Both the position numbers and the translations under genes were made by a program. From assembly GCF_020906275.1 (NCBI RefSeq), contig NZ_CP086727.1, positions 2,542,001 to 2,606,000 on the forward strand: a stretch of 64,000 bases of DNA. Direction: 5' to 3'. Shown piece after piece: positions 55,047-63,186 of the stretch; within the stretch, counting starts at the first letter, position 1; each line of letters starts with the position of its first letter. This DNA is from Parasphingorhabdus litoris DSM 22379 (GTDB lineage Bacteria > Pseudomonadota > Alphaproteobacteria > Sphingomonadales > Sphingomonadaceae). A model generated the notes under the pieces. That model did no database searches. It had not been told where the DNA came from and worked only from the letters and a program-made list of their open reading frames with translations.

Positions 55047-56207
55047 ATGACTGAAGCAAATGTAGAGACGCTCCTTGCAGAGAAGCTGATAGGCAGCAGT
55101 CCCAAAATGCAGCAGCTGCGCATGCTGGTAAAATTCGCCGGGCGTTGCAATTCCTCTATCATGATCACAGGTCCTTCGGGCAGCGGTAAAGAAGTTGTTG
55201 CCGACGCCATTCACAGCATTTCCCAGCGCGCCTCCCATCCCAATATCACGGTCAATTGCGGCGCTCTGCCCGAACAGCTGATTGAATCAGAACTGTTCGG
55301 CCACGAAAAAGGCAGCTTTACAGGCGCCATAAACAAACATGTCGGGCTGTTTGAGCAGTCCGATGGCGGCACCATTTTCCTCGATGAAATCGGTGACATG
55401 CCGCTTAACATGCAGGTTAAGCTGCTGAGAGTATTGGAATCACGGATCGTCAACCGGGTTGGCGGTAACCAGAATATTCCGATCAATGTCCGGGTTATTG
55501 CCGCAACGCATAAGAATCTGGGTAGCTCGATCCAGGGCGGATCTTTTCGCGAGGATCTTTTCTATCGGCTTTGCGTGGTCCCCATCGAGGTTCCTGCGCT
55601 TAACGAGCGCACCGAAGACATTCCAGCGCTGGTCGCGCATTTCCTTAAAAATCAAACCGATGCCAATCCGGCCCCGATCTTCACGGCAGAAGCCTATGCC
55701 GCACTGCAAAATCACGATTGGCCCGGCAATGTGCGCGAATTGCGCAATGTCGTCGAGCGCGCAACTGTGTTCTTTTCCGGTCAACAGGTGCAGGCGCATG
55801 ATATCGCAATGTTGGTCCAATCCGACATCGCACCGACACATAATGGCAACGGATCAATACCGCCTCAGTCCACACCGGCACAGCCGGTTATGCAGCAACC
55901 ACAATTTGCGGCAGCAGGCTTTGGTACAGACCACGGCACAGATCATGGCACGAATAATCAGCCATTCGCTCCGCGTGCCTTTGCAGCCGCACCGGCTCAG
56001 CCATCAAATGAGATTGTCGATCTCAACGCGCATCTTCAAAATGAAGAGCGCCGGATCATCATGCAGGCTTTGGAAGCCTCCCACGGCGTCGTTTCGAAAG
56101 CGGCCCGCTCGATCAATATCAAGCGCACCACCTTTATCGACAAGATGCGCAAGCACAGCCTCGATAAACAAATGCAGAATGAAACGGTATTGGCCGCAGC
56201 CTTTTAA
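55047..56207 (+). CDS. Sigma54-dependent flagellar transcriptional activator (FleQ/FlbD-like, no receiver domain)
   Basis: A 386-residue AAA+ activator. Walker A is T-G-P-S-G-S-G-K-E (41-49), the sigma54-contact loop reads G-S-F-T-G-A (89-94) instead of the usual GAFTGA, and Walker B is T-I-F-L-D-E-I-G-D (109-117). Arg fingers lie in F-R-E-D-L-F-Y-R-L. A Pro/Gln-rich linker with D-H-G-T repeats precedes a C-terminal Fis-type HTH (about 335-370). There is no N-terminal sensor domain. The next genes are fliS and fliD, so it probably controls flagellar genes. A GTG at 54951 would add 32 residues but crosses both hairpins. Confidence 0.85.
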   Translation: MTEANVETLLAEKLIGSSPKMQQLRMLVKFAGRCNSSIMITGPSGSGKEVVADAIHSISQRASHPNITVNCGALPEQLIESELFGHEKGSFTGAINKHVGLFEQSDGGTIFLDEIGDMPLNMQVKLLRVLESRIVNRVGGNQNIPINVRVIAATHKNLGSSIQGGSFREDLFYRLCVVPIEVPALNERTEDIPALVAHFLKNQTDANPAPIFTAEAYAALQNHDWPGNVRELRNVVERATVFFSGQQVQAHDIAMLVQSDIAPTHNGNGSIPPQSTPAQPVMQQPQFAAAGFGTDHGTDHGTNNQPFAPRAFAAAPAQPSNEIVDLNAHLQNEERRIIMQALEASHGVVSKAARSINIKRTTFIDKMRKHSLDKQMQNETVLAAAF

Positions 56208-56608
56208 ACCCTCGCTACGCCGGGAGCGATCGCCAACCACGCCTTTTCAATTTCGTGCAGCATCTCTCTGGCGGACTCGGCCCGTTCAATAAAGGATGCC
56301 CCGATCTCCGCCTGTATCCGCCGCGCGGCTTCCCGATAGATGGTGTGTAAAGTCTGTGCGAGCTCACCAGCCGCTTCAAAATTCAGCGATTCATCCAGTC
56401 CGTTCAAGATACCCAGCGCCTTTGCCCGGAATTCGAACATGCGGGCATTGTCATTGCGACGCGCGCTTTCCACCATGAGGTCTAGATTCTCACGCAGTTC
56501 GGCAAAAAGCACAGCCACCAAGTCATAGGGATTTGCCGACAACACGCGGCTGTTTTTTGCGATGGACTTGTAGTTCGACGTGCGCCGAATATTGGATTGG
56601 TATGTCAT
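56204..56608 (-). CDS. fliS: Flagellin export chaperone FliS
   Basis: A 134-residue helical chaperone that binds the C-terminus of flagellin in the cytoplasm and delivers it to the export gate. The N-terminal Y-x-x-N-x-x-x-x-A-N-P-Y-D-L-V-A-V-L-F pattern and the five-helix layout are those of FliS. It follows fliD by 19 bp on the same strand, the usual order, and overlaps the activator gene by 4 bp tail to tail. Confidence 0.9.
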   Translation of the reverse strand: MTYQSNIRRTSNYKSIAKNSRVLSANPYDLVAVLFAELRENLDLMVESARRNDNARMFEFRAKALGILNGLDESLNFEAAGELAQTLHTIYREAARRIQAEIGASFIERAESAREMLHEIEKAWLAIAPGVARV

Positions 56609-56627
56609 TCTTTACTGCTTTCTAGCG

Positions 56628-57980
56628 TCAGTTATCATCGAAAGAGGCGAATTGTTGTTGAACATAGGATTGGGTTGCACGCAGGACGGACAGCTGTCGC
56701 TCCAACCCTGCAAATGTGCTTTCCAATTGTTCACGAAGGCGATCACCTTCGTCCGTTATTTTCACGCGGCGTTCCTCAATGGACTCGCGGATGGCATCCA
56801 GCCGTTCTTGCGCCAATGATAAGGCGCCGTTTTCTTCCTGCAGCGAGGATGAAATAGCATCCAGCGCTCCGGAAAGACCTATATTGGTTTCGGTCACAAT
56901 GGCAGGTTCCAGCATCAGCTTGATGGCACCGGAATCAAGCTCCAGCGCGGCATCAAGGCGCGTATCGTCAATGCTCAATGTGCCGTCGCTTTCTGTCCGG
57001 ACGCCAATATCTGCCAGAGTCCTGAAGTCGCCGCTGTCGGCCAATGGCGTCGACGTCAGCTGGCTCAATTTCCGGATCACCTCTCGGACGCCGCGATCAC
57101 CGGCCAGCGGACCGCCACTTGCGCCAGCGAGGCCCGGCGCGGTCGCGTCATTCAATGAGGAACGCAATTCGTTATAGGCCGTCACAAACTCCGTCACCAA
57201 ACTGCGTACATCAAGCGGTTCGGAATCACCGCTAATTGTAAAGGTGGTTCCCGGTTCCGCAGCCAATAGTGACAGCTGCACACCCGGAATAGCGCCAGTA
57301 ACGGCATTGCTGCTGTTGGTCAGTTCAATCCCATCCACGCGGATGATGCTGTCCTGTGCGGTTGCGATATTTGTCAGGTTCAGCGCCGGTGAAGCGCCAC
57401 CTTGCGCAATTGTGAAACTATTTTCTGTTCCTTCTTGCGCTTCAAAAACCAGCCGCGCACCCGCATTATCGGTCAATATCGAGGCGGTGACGCCGCTATT
57501 ACTGGCATTAATCGCGTCTCTTAATCCGGCGAGGCTGTTATTTGCCGCGTCAATGACAATGTCAAAACTGCCGCCACTATTGGTTATCGTGAGCGTACGC
57601 TCACCAATGGGATCGGAAGCACTGGCAAACACATCGCTTACTTCGCGCTGTGCTGATGCTGTTTGAACAACCTCTACAGAAGCCGGCAAGCCTTCGGGAC
57701 GGGCATCTTCCAATACCGTGGCATTCGCTAGCTCCGTCCGGCTCGAGACCAGCTCGCCTACGAATCCTTGGCCATTGAGCGTCTCTTTTACCGCGTCGGA
57801 GAATGTCGTCAGCGCCGATGCTGTTGCTGCCATCGCGGATATCCGAGTGTTGTTGAGCTGGGCCCGCTCATTGAGCTGGCTCAACTTCACACCTGTTGAT
57901 GCTGCAACCAGGTCGGACACCAATTGGGAGGAATTGATACCTGACCCAGCACCGATGCTGTTAATGACATTACCAAACAT
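56628..57980 (-). CDS. fliD: Flagellar filament cap protein FliD
   Basis: A 450-residue hook-associated protein 2. The N-terminal D0/D1 region opens with G-A-G-S-G-I-N-S-S-Q-L-V-S-D-L and an amphipathic helix; the middle is a beta-rich, Asn/Ala/Ser-rich variable region; the C-terminal helices (E-S-T-F-A-G-L-E-R-Q-L-S-V-L-R-A-T-Q-S-Y-V-Q-Q-Q-F) complete D0. It caps the growing filament and folds flagellin in. AAGGTGAG precedes the ATG. It lies 69 bp after flhB. Confidence 0.92.
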   Translation of the reverse strand: MFGNVINSIGAGSGINSSQLVSDLVAASTGVKLSQLNERAQLNNTRISAMAATASALTTFSDAVKETLNGQGFVGELVSSRTELANATVLEDARPEGLPASVEVVQTASAQREVSDVFASASDPIGERTLTITNSGGSFDIVIDAANNSLAGLRDAINASNSGVTASILTDNAGARLVFEAQEGTENSFTIAQGGASPALNLTNIATAQDSIIRVDGIELTNSSNAVTGAIPGVQLSLLAAEPGTTFTISGDSEPLDVRSLVTEFVTAYNELRSSLNDATAPGLAGASGGPLAGDRGVREVIRKLSQLTSTPLADSGDFRTLADIGVRTESDGTLSIDDTRLDAALELDSGAIKLMLEPAIVTETNIGLSGALDAISSSLQEENGALSLAQERLDAIRESIEERRVKITDEGDRLREQLESTFAGLERQLSVLRATQSYVQQQFASFDDN

Positions 57981-58049
57981 ATATTCTCACCTTCTGGGTG
58001 GTGTACGGCTGTTTTTGAGACGGATTAAGGTGATGGGATCGATGAAACA

Positions 58050-59192
58050 TCATGCCAATCGGCTCCCATCCACATCAAATTGCATGCCTTCTGGAACCTC
58101 AATTCGCGGCTTGTTCAACGGGCTGACCAGCTTTTCGTCCAGCTGGATCAGGAAGCTCAGAACGGCTGCGACCACAGCATAGAGACGATCATCAATCGTC
58201 TCGCCGACATCTGACGTATAGTAGATTGAACGGGTAAGGTCGGCATATTCCATGACCGGCGTGCCAACTTCTGCGGCCATTTCGCGCATGGCAAGAGCAA
58301 TGGAATCACAGCCTTTGCCCAGCAGCACTGGCGCATAATCCTGCTCTCGATCATAGCGCAGTGCGACCGCGAAGTGCGTTGGATTGACCAGCAATACGGT
58401 TGCGTCGGCGACCGCCTTGCGAGTGGAATCGTTGAGCATCTCACTACGACGTTGGCGCTGTACGGCACGGGTATCTGGCGAACCTTCGGTTTGCTTATAC
58501 TCGTCCTTGACCTCTTGCTTGGTCATTTTCAGACGTTTGCCGCGCTGGAACATCTGAATCGGTACGTCGATCATCGCAATCAGCATCAGGCTGACCGTAA
58601 TCCCGACCAACAATTTCAGAAACAATGATGTATAGCTGGCGATCGCCATATTCAAATCTTGCGCAGCCATTTGCGCGAGGTCTTCGAGATGTAGGTACAG
58701 GATGGTTCCGCCAACCACGCCCAAAAGCAGTACTTTCATGATTGATTTGCCCAATTCCATCAGGCCGTTTGTGCCGAATATTCGGCCCAACCCCTTGATC
58801 GGGTCCAGCTTGGATGGTTTTGGTTTCATGGCTGACCAGCGAAATCCGAGTGATCCCAGCAAGGCTGGTGTTGCGATAGCTGCGATAAGCAGGACAACAA
58901 ACAAAGCCATAAATTCGGGTATCAAGCCCGAAACAAGGGTAAAGCTACGGTTTTCAATATCGAAAGCTTCGACGTCCCGCCGATTGAACACCAAGGCACT
59001 GGTGACCATATCGGCCAGCGCTTGATAGAGTGTGCCGCCAAATATCACGATGGCAACCGTCCCAACAAATGTGACCACAGCACCGCCGAGATCGCGGGAC
59101 TGGAGAACATCACCTTTCTGGGCGCTGTCCTTCAGTTTCTTGGGGGTTGGTGCTTCGGTCTTTTCACCGCCACCAGGCGCCTCTTGTGCCAT
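58050..59192 (-). CDS. flhB: Flagellar export gate and substrate-switch protein FlhB
   Basis: A 380-residue protein: a charged N-terminus (G-E-K-T-E-A-P-T-P-K-K), four membrane helices and a cytoplasmic domain that self-cleaves at N270-P-T-H. The A-V-A-L-R-Y-D segment after the site is conserved. Cleavage switches export from hook to filament proteins, with FliK as the ruler. Its start overlaps the fliR stop by one base (TAATG), so it is coupled to the export-gate run. Confidence 0.95.
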   Translation of the reverse strand: MAQEAPGGGEKTEAPTPKKLKDSAQKGDVLQSRDLGGAVVTFVGTVAIVIFGGTLYQALADMVTSALVFNRRDVEAFDIENRSFTLVSGLIPEFMALFVVLLIAAIATPALLGSLGFRWSAMKPKPSKLDPIKGLGRIFGTNGLMELGKSIMKVLLLGVVGGTILYLHLEDLAQMAAQDLNMAIASYTSLFLKLLVGITVSLMLIAMIDVPIQMFQRGKRLKMTKQEVKDEYKQTEGSPDTRAVQRQRRSEMLNDSTRKAVADATVLLVNPTHFAVALRYDREQDYAPVLLGKGCDSIALAMREMAAEVGTPVMEYADLTRSIYYTSDVGETIDDRLYAVVAAVLSFLIQLDEKLVSPLNKPRIEVPEGMQFDVDGSRLA

Positions 59193-59974
59193 TATCCGCC
59201 TCCCCCTACGAGCGCGGCCTGGCTAAGTCCCATGCCGAGTGAACGGACAATCGTGTCCGCAATGATCGGTGCGGTGACCGCCAGTGCAACAAGCCCTGCA
59301 GTAATGGTGACCGGAATACCCACGGCGAAAAGGTTCAACGCAGGTGCGGTACGGGCCAAAAATCCCATAATGAATTGGATCAGGATCAACGCCCCGCCGA
59401 CAGGCAAAGCGATGAGCAATCCCATAGCAAACAGCGTGCCACCAAATTCTACCATGTCCATTAACAGTTCAGGCCCGAGAAACGCATAGCCCGGCGGCAA
59501 GGCTGAATAGCTTTGCACAATGGTGGCGAGCAGCATCAGATGACCATCAATGGCCAATAGTAACAATGTTGCCAATATCATGAGGAACTGGCCAATAACC
59601 GGCGTCGATTGACCCGTCTGTGGATCGGCCATGCTGGCAAAGCCAAGGCCCATGGCGTTACTGATCGTCTCACCGGCGATCAGCACGCTGGAAAATCCCA
59701 GTTGAAGCGCAAAGCCGATTGCAACGCCGACCAGCACTTCGCCCAAGACAAAAATTGTGTTGCTGAGGCTGATAGCTGTGTCGCTCGGTAAATCGAAACT
59801 GACAGTATTTGTTGCAACCAGACCGATCATGAAGGCCAGGATGATGCGGATCTGAACCGGCACATTGGCTGCACCAAATACCGGTGTCACAACCATGGCT
59901 GCGCCAGGGCGGATCATCGCCATCATCCATATCCAGATCTGGCTTTCTACATCAGCAAAGCCGGGCGCAATCAT
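59192..59974 (-). CDS. fliR: Flagellar export gate protein FliR
   Basis: A 260-residue membrane protein of the FliP-FliQ-FliR export gate, with about six hydrophobic segments. Family elements include R-P-G-A-A-M-V-V-T-P-V-F-G in the first third, then G-E-V-L-V-G-V-A-I-G-F and the G-x-x-A-L-P-V-G-G-A-L-I-L region. The start overlaps fliQ by 4 bp and the stop overlaps flhB by 1 bp. Confidence 0.94.
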   Translation of the reverse strand: MIAPGFADVESQIWIWMMAMIRPGAAMVVTPVFGAANVPVQIRIILAFMIGLVATNTVSFDLPSDTAISLSNTIFVLGEVLVGVAIGFALQLGFSSVLIAGETISNAMGLGFASMADPQTGQSTPVIGQFLMILATLLLLAIDGHLMLLATIVQSYSALPPGYAFLGPELLMDMVEFGGTLFAMGLLIALPVGGALILIQFIMGFLARTAPALNLFAVGIPVTITAGLVALAVTAPIIADTIVRSLGMGLSQAALVGGGG

Positions 59975-60246
59975 AATAGCAAGTCCGGTATGCGAGCAAA
60001 AATCTCTCGGGTAAAATCGACGATCAACACCAATATGGAACCACCAAATACCGCAGCCATTACGGCGACGACGACCAGCTTGGGTACGAAGCTCAAGGTC
60101 TGTTCATTGATCGATGTTGCCGCCTGTACCATGCCGAGCAAAAGCCCGACCAACAGCGCGGGGATCAGCAATGGCGCGGCTGCCAGTGCGGTAACCCACA
60201 AGGCCTGTTGCGCGACACCGACAAAGAAATCTGCATTATCGGTCAT
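59971..60246 (-). CDS. fliQ: Flagellar export gate protein FliQ
   Basis: A 91-residue protein with two membrane helices, the typical FliQ size. The P-x-L-L-I-P-A-L-L-V-G-L-L-L-G-M-V-Q-A-A-T-S-I-N-E-Q-T-L stretch is strongly characteristic. Several copies wrap the FliP-FliR core of the gate. It starts 3 bp after fliP and overlaps fliR by 4 bp. Confidence 0.95.
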   Translation of the reverse strand: MTDNADFFVGVAQQALWVTALAAAPLLIPALLVGLLLGMVQAATSINEQTLSFVPKLVVVAVMAAVFGGSILVLIVDFTREIFARIPDLLL

Positions 60247-60249
60247 CGG

Positions 60250-61056
60250 CTAGCTCGCAAATGAGGCCGCGAGAGACCCCATGGTCAGCGCCCAGCCATC
60301 GACCAAGACGAACAGCAGCAATTTAAACGGCATGGAGATGATCACCGGTGACAACATCATCATGCCCAGCGCCATCAGGACCGCAGCAACCACCAGATCA
60401 ATGATCAGGAACGGCAGGAAGATCATGAAACCGATTTGAAACGCGGTTTTTAGTTCGCTGGTGACAAAGGCCGGCAGCATGATCGAAAACGGGATGTCCT
60501 CGGTCGAGGCAAAGCTCTCTTGATCGGCAAGGTCCATGAACAGACGCAGATCCGATTGACGCGTCTGCTTCGCCATGAAACTGTGCATCACATTACCGGA
60601 AATCTCGACCGCTTGCGTCAATGTAATTTCGTCGGACGAATAAGGGGCGATGGCCTGTTCGTTGATTTTCTCAATGCTTGGCGCCATCACGAAAAGCGAA
60701 AGAAACAGCGACAGTCCGATCAACACCTGATTGGGCGGCGTTTGCTGCAAGCCCAGGGCATGACGCAATATCGACAAGACGATGATGATCCGGGTGAAGC
60801 TGGTCATCATCAGAACGATAGAAGGCAATATCGTCAGCAAACCCATCAGGATCAGGATTTGCAAAGTGATGCTCAGCGGCTGTCCGTCGCCTGATACATC
60901 ATCGAGCGCGCGTTCCAGCGCTTCGGATGCACCAGGGGCAGCGGCTGCGGCTTCTGTTGGAGGTGCCGTTGCCGCTTGAGCAAAGGATGGGTCCGCGACA
61001 AAAGCGGAGGCGATGAACGCCAGAATGACCCAGATATATTTGAAATTAATCCGCAT
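60250..61056 (-). CDS. fliP: Flagellar export gate protein FliP
   Basis: A 268-residue protein. A cleavable signal peptide (ending near F-A-Q) precedes an Ala/Pro-rich linker and four membrane helices. Conserved pieces include [17 protein letters not shown], then the [19 protein letters not shown] stretch and [13 protein letters not shown]. It forms the pentameric pore of the gate. I use the ATG at 61056, which overlaps fliO by 11 bp; earlier in-frame ATGs at 61065 and 61083 overlap it further. Confidence 0.93.
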   Translation of the reverse strand: MRINFKYIWVILAFIASAFVADPSFAQAATAPPTEAAAAAPGASEALERALDDVSGDGQPLSITLQILILMGLLTILPSIVLMMTSFTRIIIVLSILRHALGLQQTPPNQVLIGLSLFLSLFVMAPSIEKINEQAIAPYSSDEITLTQAVEISGNVMHSFMAKQTRQSDLRLFMDLADQESFASTEDIPFSIMLPAFVTSELKTAFQIGFMIFLPFLIIDLVVAAVLMALGMMMLSPVIISMPFKLLLFVLVDGWALTMGSLAASFAS

Positions 61057-61300
61057 TTTTTGCATCAATCTTTGCAACGCCATTGCGGGTGACCGACAGA
61101 AGGATCTTGCGTCCTTCAAAGTCAACAACCGCCAATTTGTTGTTCACGCCAATTGGCATGACCTCGACGACATTCAGGCTGTTTGAATTTTGCCGCATCA
61201 TGTTCTGCGGCTGATATTTGCGATACAGCCAAAGCGATCCGTAGATCAGCAGCGCGATGATCGGCAGCATGATCACCAGTTTGAGGATATAGAAGGTCAT
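61046..61300 (-). CDS. fliO: Flagellar biosynthesis protein FliO
   Basis: An 84-residue protein with one N-terminal helix (about 5-25) and a small beta domain ([18 protein letters not shown]). FliO is poorly conserved; size, topology and its place between fliN and fliP identify it. It helps assemble the FliP ring. The start overlaps fliN by 1 bp. Confidence 0.88.
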   Translation of the reverse strand: MTFYILKLVIMLPIIALLIYGSLWLYRKYQPQNMMRQNSNSLNVVEVMPIGVNNKLAVVDFEGRKILLSVTRNGVAKIDAKNAD

Positions 61301-61641
61301 TAGTTGCGCCTTTCAACCCGGGCGCGTGCCATGCCATTCGACACGATTTCCGCGATCCGTACGCCGAATTTATTCTTGACCGGAACAACCTCGCCTCGCG
61401 CAACCAGCGTGCCGTTGACATTAATGTCGATCAGCTGGTCCACCTGACGATCGAGTTCGACCACCGAACCTTCTTGCAGGTCCATTATTTCCGAGACTTT
61501 CATCGATACGCTGCCCACTTCGACGGACAGGCGAACCTTGATGTCGGAAAGAAATGCATAGTGATCTTGCGGTTGGCTGATTGTTGCTGGTGCCGGTTCT
61601 GCGGCACTCAGGGCTTCAGCATCATGTGTCATATCGTTCAT
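61300..61641 (-). CDS. fliN: Flagellar motor switch protein FliN
   Basis: A 113-residue C-ring protein. After a variable N-terminus, the SpoA domain carries V-E-V-G-S-V-S-M-K-V-S-E-I-M-D-L-Q-E-G-S-V-V and the closing K-N-K-F-G-V-R-I-A-E-I-V, typical of FliN. It forms the lower C-ring with FliM and sets rotation direction and export docking. TAGGA precedes the ATG. It lies 9 bp after fliM and overlaps fliO by 1 bp. Confidence 0.94.
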   Translation of the reverse strand: MNDMTHDAEALSAAEPAPATISQPQDHYAFLSDIKVRLSVEVGSVSMKVSEIMDLQEGSVVELDRQVDQLIDINVNGTLVARGEVVPVKNKFGVRIAEIVSNGMARARVERRN

Positions 61642-61650
61642 TTTCTGGTC

Positions 61651-62544
61651 CTATAGAAAGTGTTTTATTTTGAAGGCGACACCGCCATTTTGCTCTCCGA
61701 TGCTGCCATGTGCGAAGACACGGTCACCGACGATGAGCGGGACATTATCCGTCGGCGCCACAGGCAAAATATCGCCCACGGCAAGCCTCGAAAGCTGTGA
61801 CAAATCCATGGTCGGTCGCGCGAGTACGGAGCGCACGGGCATGTAGACCTGATCGAAGGAGTCTTTGAGAGACCGCTGCCAGTCTGGATCAACAATGTCA
61901 TTTTCGCGGGTCAGCGGGCTGCTCTGCTGCGGGTCGATAGAGGCCAATCCATCGACAGATTGAACCAGTTCAATGGCCTCAAGCCCGTGCCCTGAAATTT
62001 CGATCCGCGCGGCGGCGGCCAGAATATCATCATTTTCGAGCTGCATCTCGACATCGTCTTTGTCATGCACAAAGCCAGAATAGCGGATGGCAGTTTCACA
62101 TATTGTCGACCAACTGGCACTCAAACTAGCTTCGACGGCCCCGCCCAATCGCTCTATCATGCGCAATTCGGAACGGTTCAATGGCCCTGTTGCACAGCTC
62201 TCACCATCATATCGTCCGCCAAAGAAGCAATCGACACAGGCGGTTAGAAAGGGACGAGAGATACGAACCCAAATCGGCGGTTCGGAAATCCCAAACTGAT
62301 ATTGCAGATAGACGGAATCCGTTTCCTGCGCCCCCAGCCAATCGGTAAATTTCGCCTTGTCACTGCTCGCCAGCTCCAGAGCAAGCTCACATCCAATCAC
62401 GTTGATCAAATGGCCCTTCAACTGCCCAGCCAGCCGCTTTTCAACTTTGCCATACATGGCCAAAAGCGTGTCATCAGGGCCGCTTTTTTTCAGCAAGCTA
62501 TGCTCTGCAGGCGCGGGCGCAGGAGTGGGAGAAGGATTGGACAT
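61651..62544 (-). CDS. fliM: Flagellar motor switch protein FliM, divergent N-terminus
   Basis: A 297-residue protein. The middle CheC-like domain is recognisable by position and by segments such as S-E-L-R-M-I-E-R-L-G-G-A-V; the C-terminal SpoA domain has R-P-T-M-D-L-S-Q-L-S-R-L-A-V-G-D-I-L-P and ends F-K-I-K-H. It is shorter than the usual ~330 residues. The N-terminus is a Pro/Ala/Thr stretch and lacks the L-S-Q-x-E-I-D-A-L-L motif by which FliM binds phospho-CheY. Position between fliL and fliN supports the call. No good ribosome site precedes the ATG. Confidence 0.88.
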   Translation of the reverse strand: MSNPSPTPAPAPAEHSLLKKSGPDDTLLAMYGKVEKRLAGQLKGHLINVIGCELALELASSDKAKFTDWLGAQETDSVYLQYQFGISEPPIWVRISRPFLTACVDCFFGGRYDGESCATGPLNRSELRMIERLGGAVEASLSASWSTICETAIRYSGFVHDKDDVEMQLENDDILAAAARIEISGHGLEAIELVQSVDGLASIDPQQSSPLTRENDIVDPDWQRSLKDSFDQVYMPVRSVLARPTMDLSQLSRLAVGDILPVAPTDNVPLIVGDRVFAHGSIGEQNGGVAFKIKHFL

Positions 62545-62565
62545 GGCTCTATGCTTTCTGCCGAC

Positions 62566-63141
62566 TTACTGAATGACCAGGCTGGTGAAATAGACGTCTT
62601 CAATTCCGCCAAAGCCGGCTTTTTCTTTCAGGGTTGCGTTGATCACGTCGCGCAATTTTCCCTTGAGTTTCACTTTGCCAGCCGGCGTCTCAAGCTCGAT
62701 CGGATCTTGCTGGCCGAGCTCAAGGAGCACGGCTGAACGCAGCGCGATTTCATGCTCGGTAACATTTTCGAATACGCGCTCATCATAATAGGTCGAGATG
62801 GCCAGTGACATTTGTGCGAAGCTTTCGGAATGAGACAAATTCGATGTGAACGGCTGCTCAATCTGATGATAGGTAACCTTGAACTTGTTCTCATTCTCGC
62901 TCGGCATCGCGGTTTTTGCTTCTCTTTCGCTAACCTCGGTACCGTCTTTCAAAACAATCTTGGGTTTGTTCGGGTCTTCCGGTTCCACATTCTCGCCGCC
63001 CATGCTGCCCGCAACATAGAAGCCGCCAGCCGCGCCGCCGCCGCCAACAACAGCAACAACCAACAGCCCAATGATGAGCCCCTTCATCTTACCCTTTTTC
63101 TTTTTGGGTTTTTCTTCTTCTTCGGGATTATTATCTGACAT
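62566..63141 (-). CDS. fliL: Flagellar basal-body-associated protein FliL
   Basis: A 191-residue protein with a Lys/Glu-rich cytoplasmic N-terminus, one membrane helix (about 21-45, very Gly-rich) and a periplasmic stomatin-like domain. The FliL pattern Y-H-Q-I-E-Q-P-F-T-S-N-L and L-A-I-S-T-Y-Y is visible, ending near the G-I-E-D-V-Y-F-T-S-L-V-I-Q terminus expected for the family. It surrounds and stabilises stators. It lies 21 bp before fliM and 45 bp after fliK. Confidence 0.93.
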   Translation of the reverse strand: MSDNNPEEEEKPKKKKGKMKGLIIGLLVVAVVGGGGAAGGFYVAGSMGGENVEPEDPNKPKIVLKDGTEVSEREAKTAMPSENENKFKVTYHQIEQPFTSNLSHSESFAQMSLAISTYYDERVFENVTEHEIALRSAVLLELGQQDPIELETPAGKVKLKGKLRDVINATLKEKAGFGGIEDVYFTSLVIQ

Positions 63142-63186
63142 TTTTACCTCTGAAATTTTAAGCGTTATGGGCTGTGTGGTTCATGC

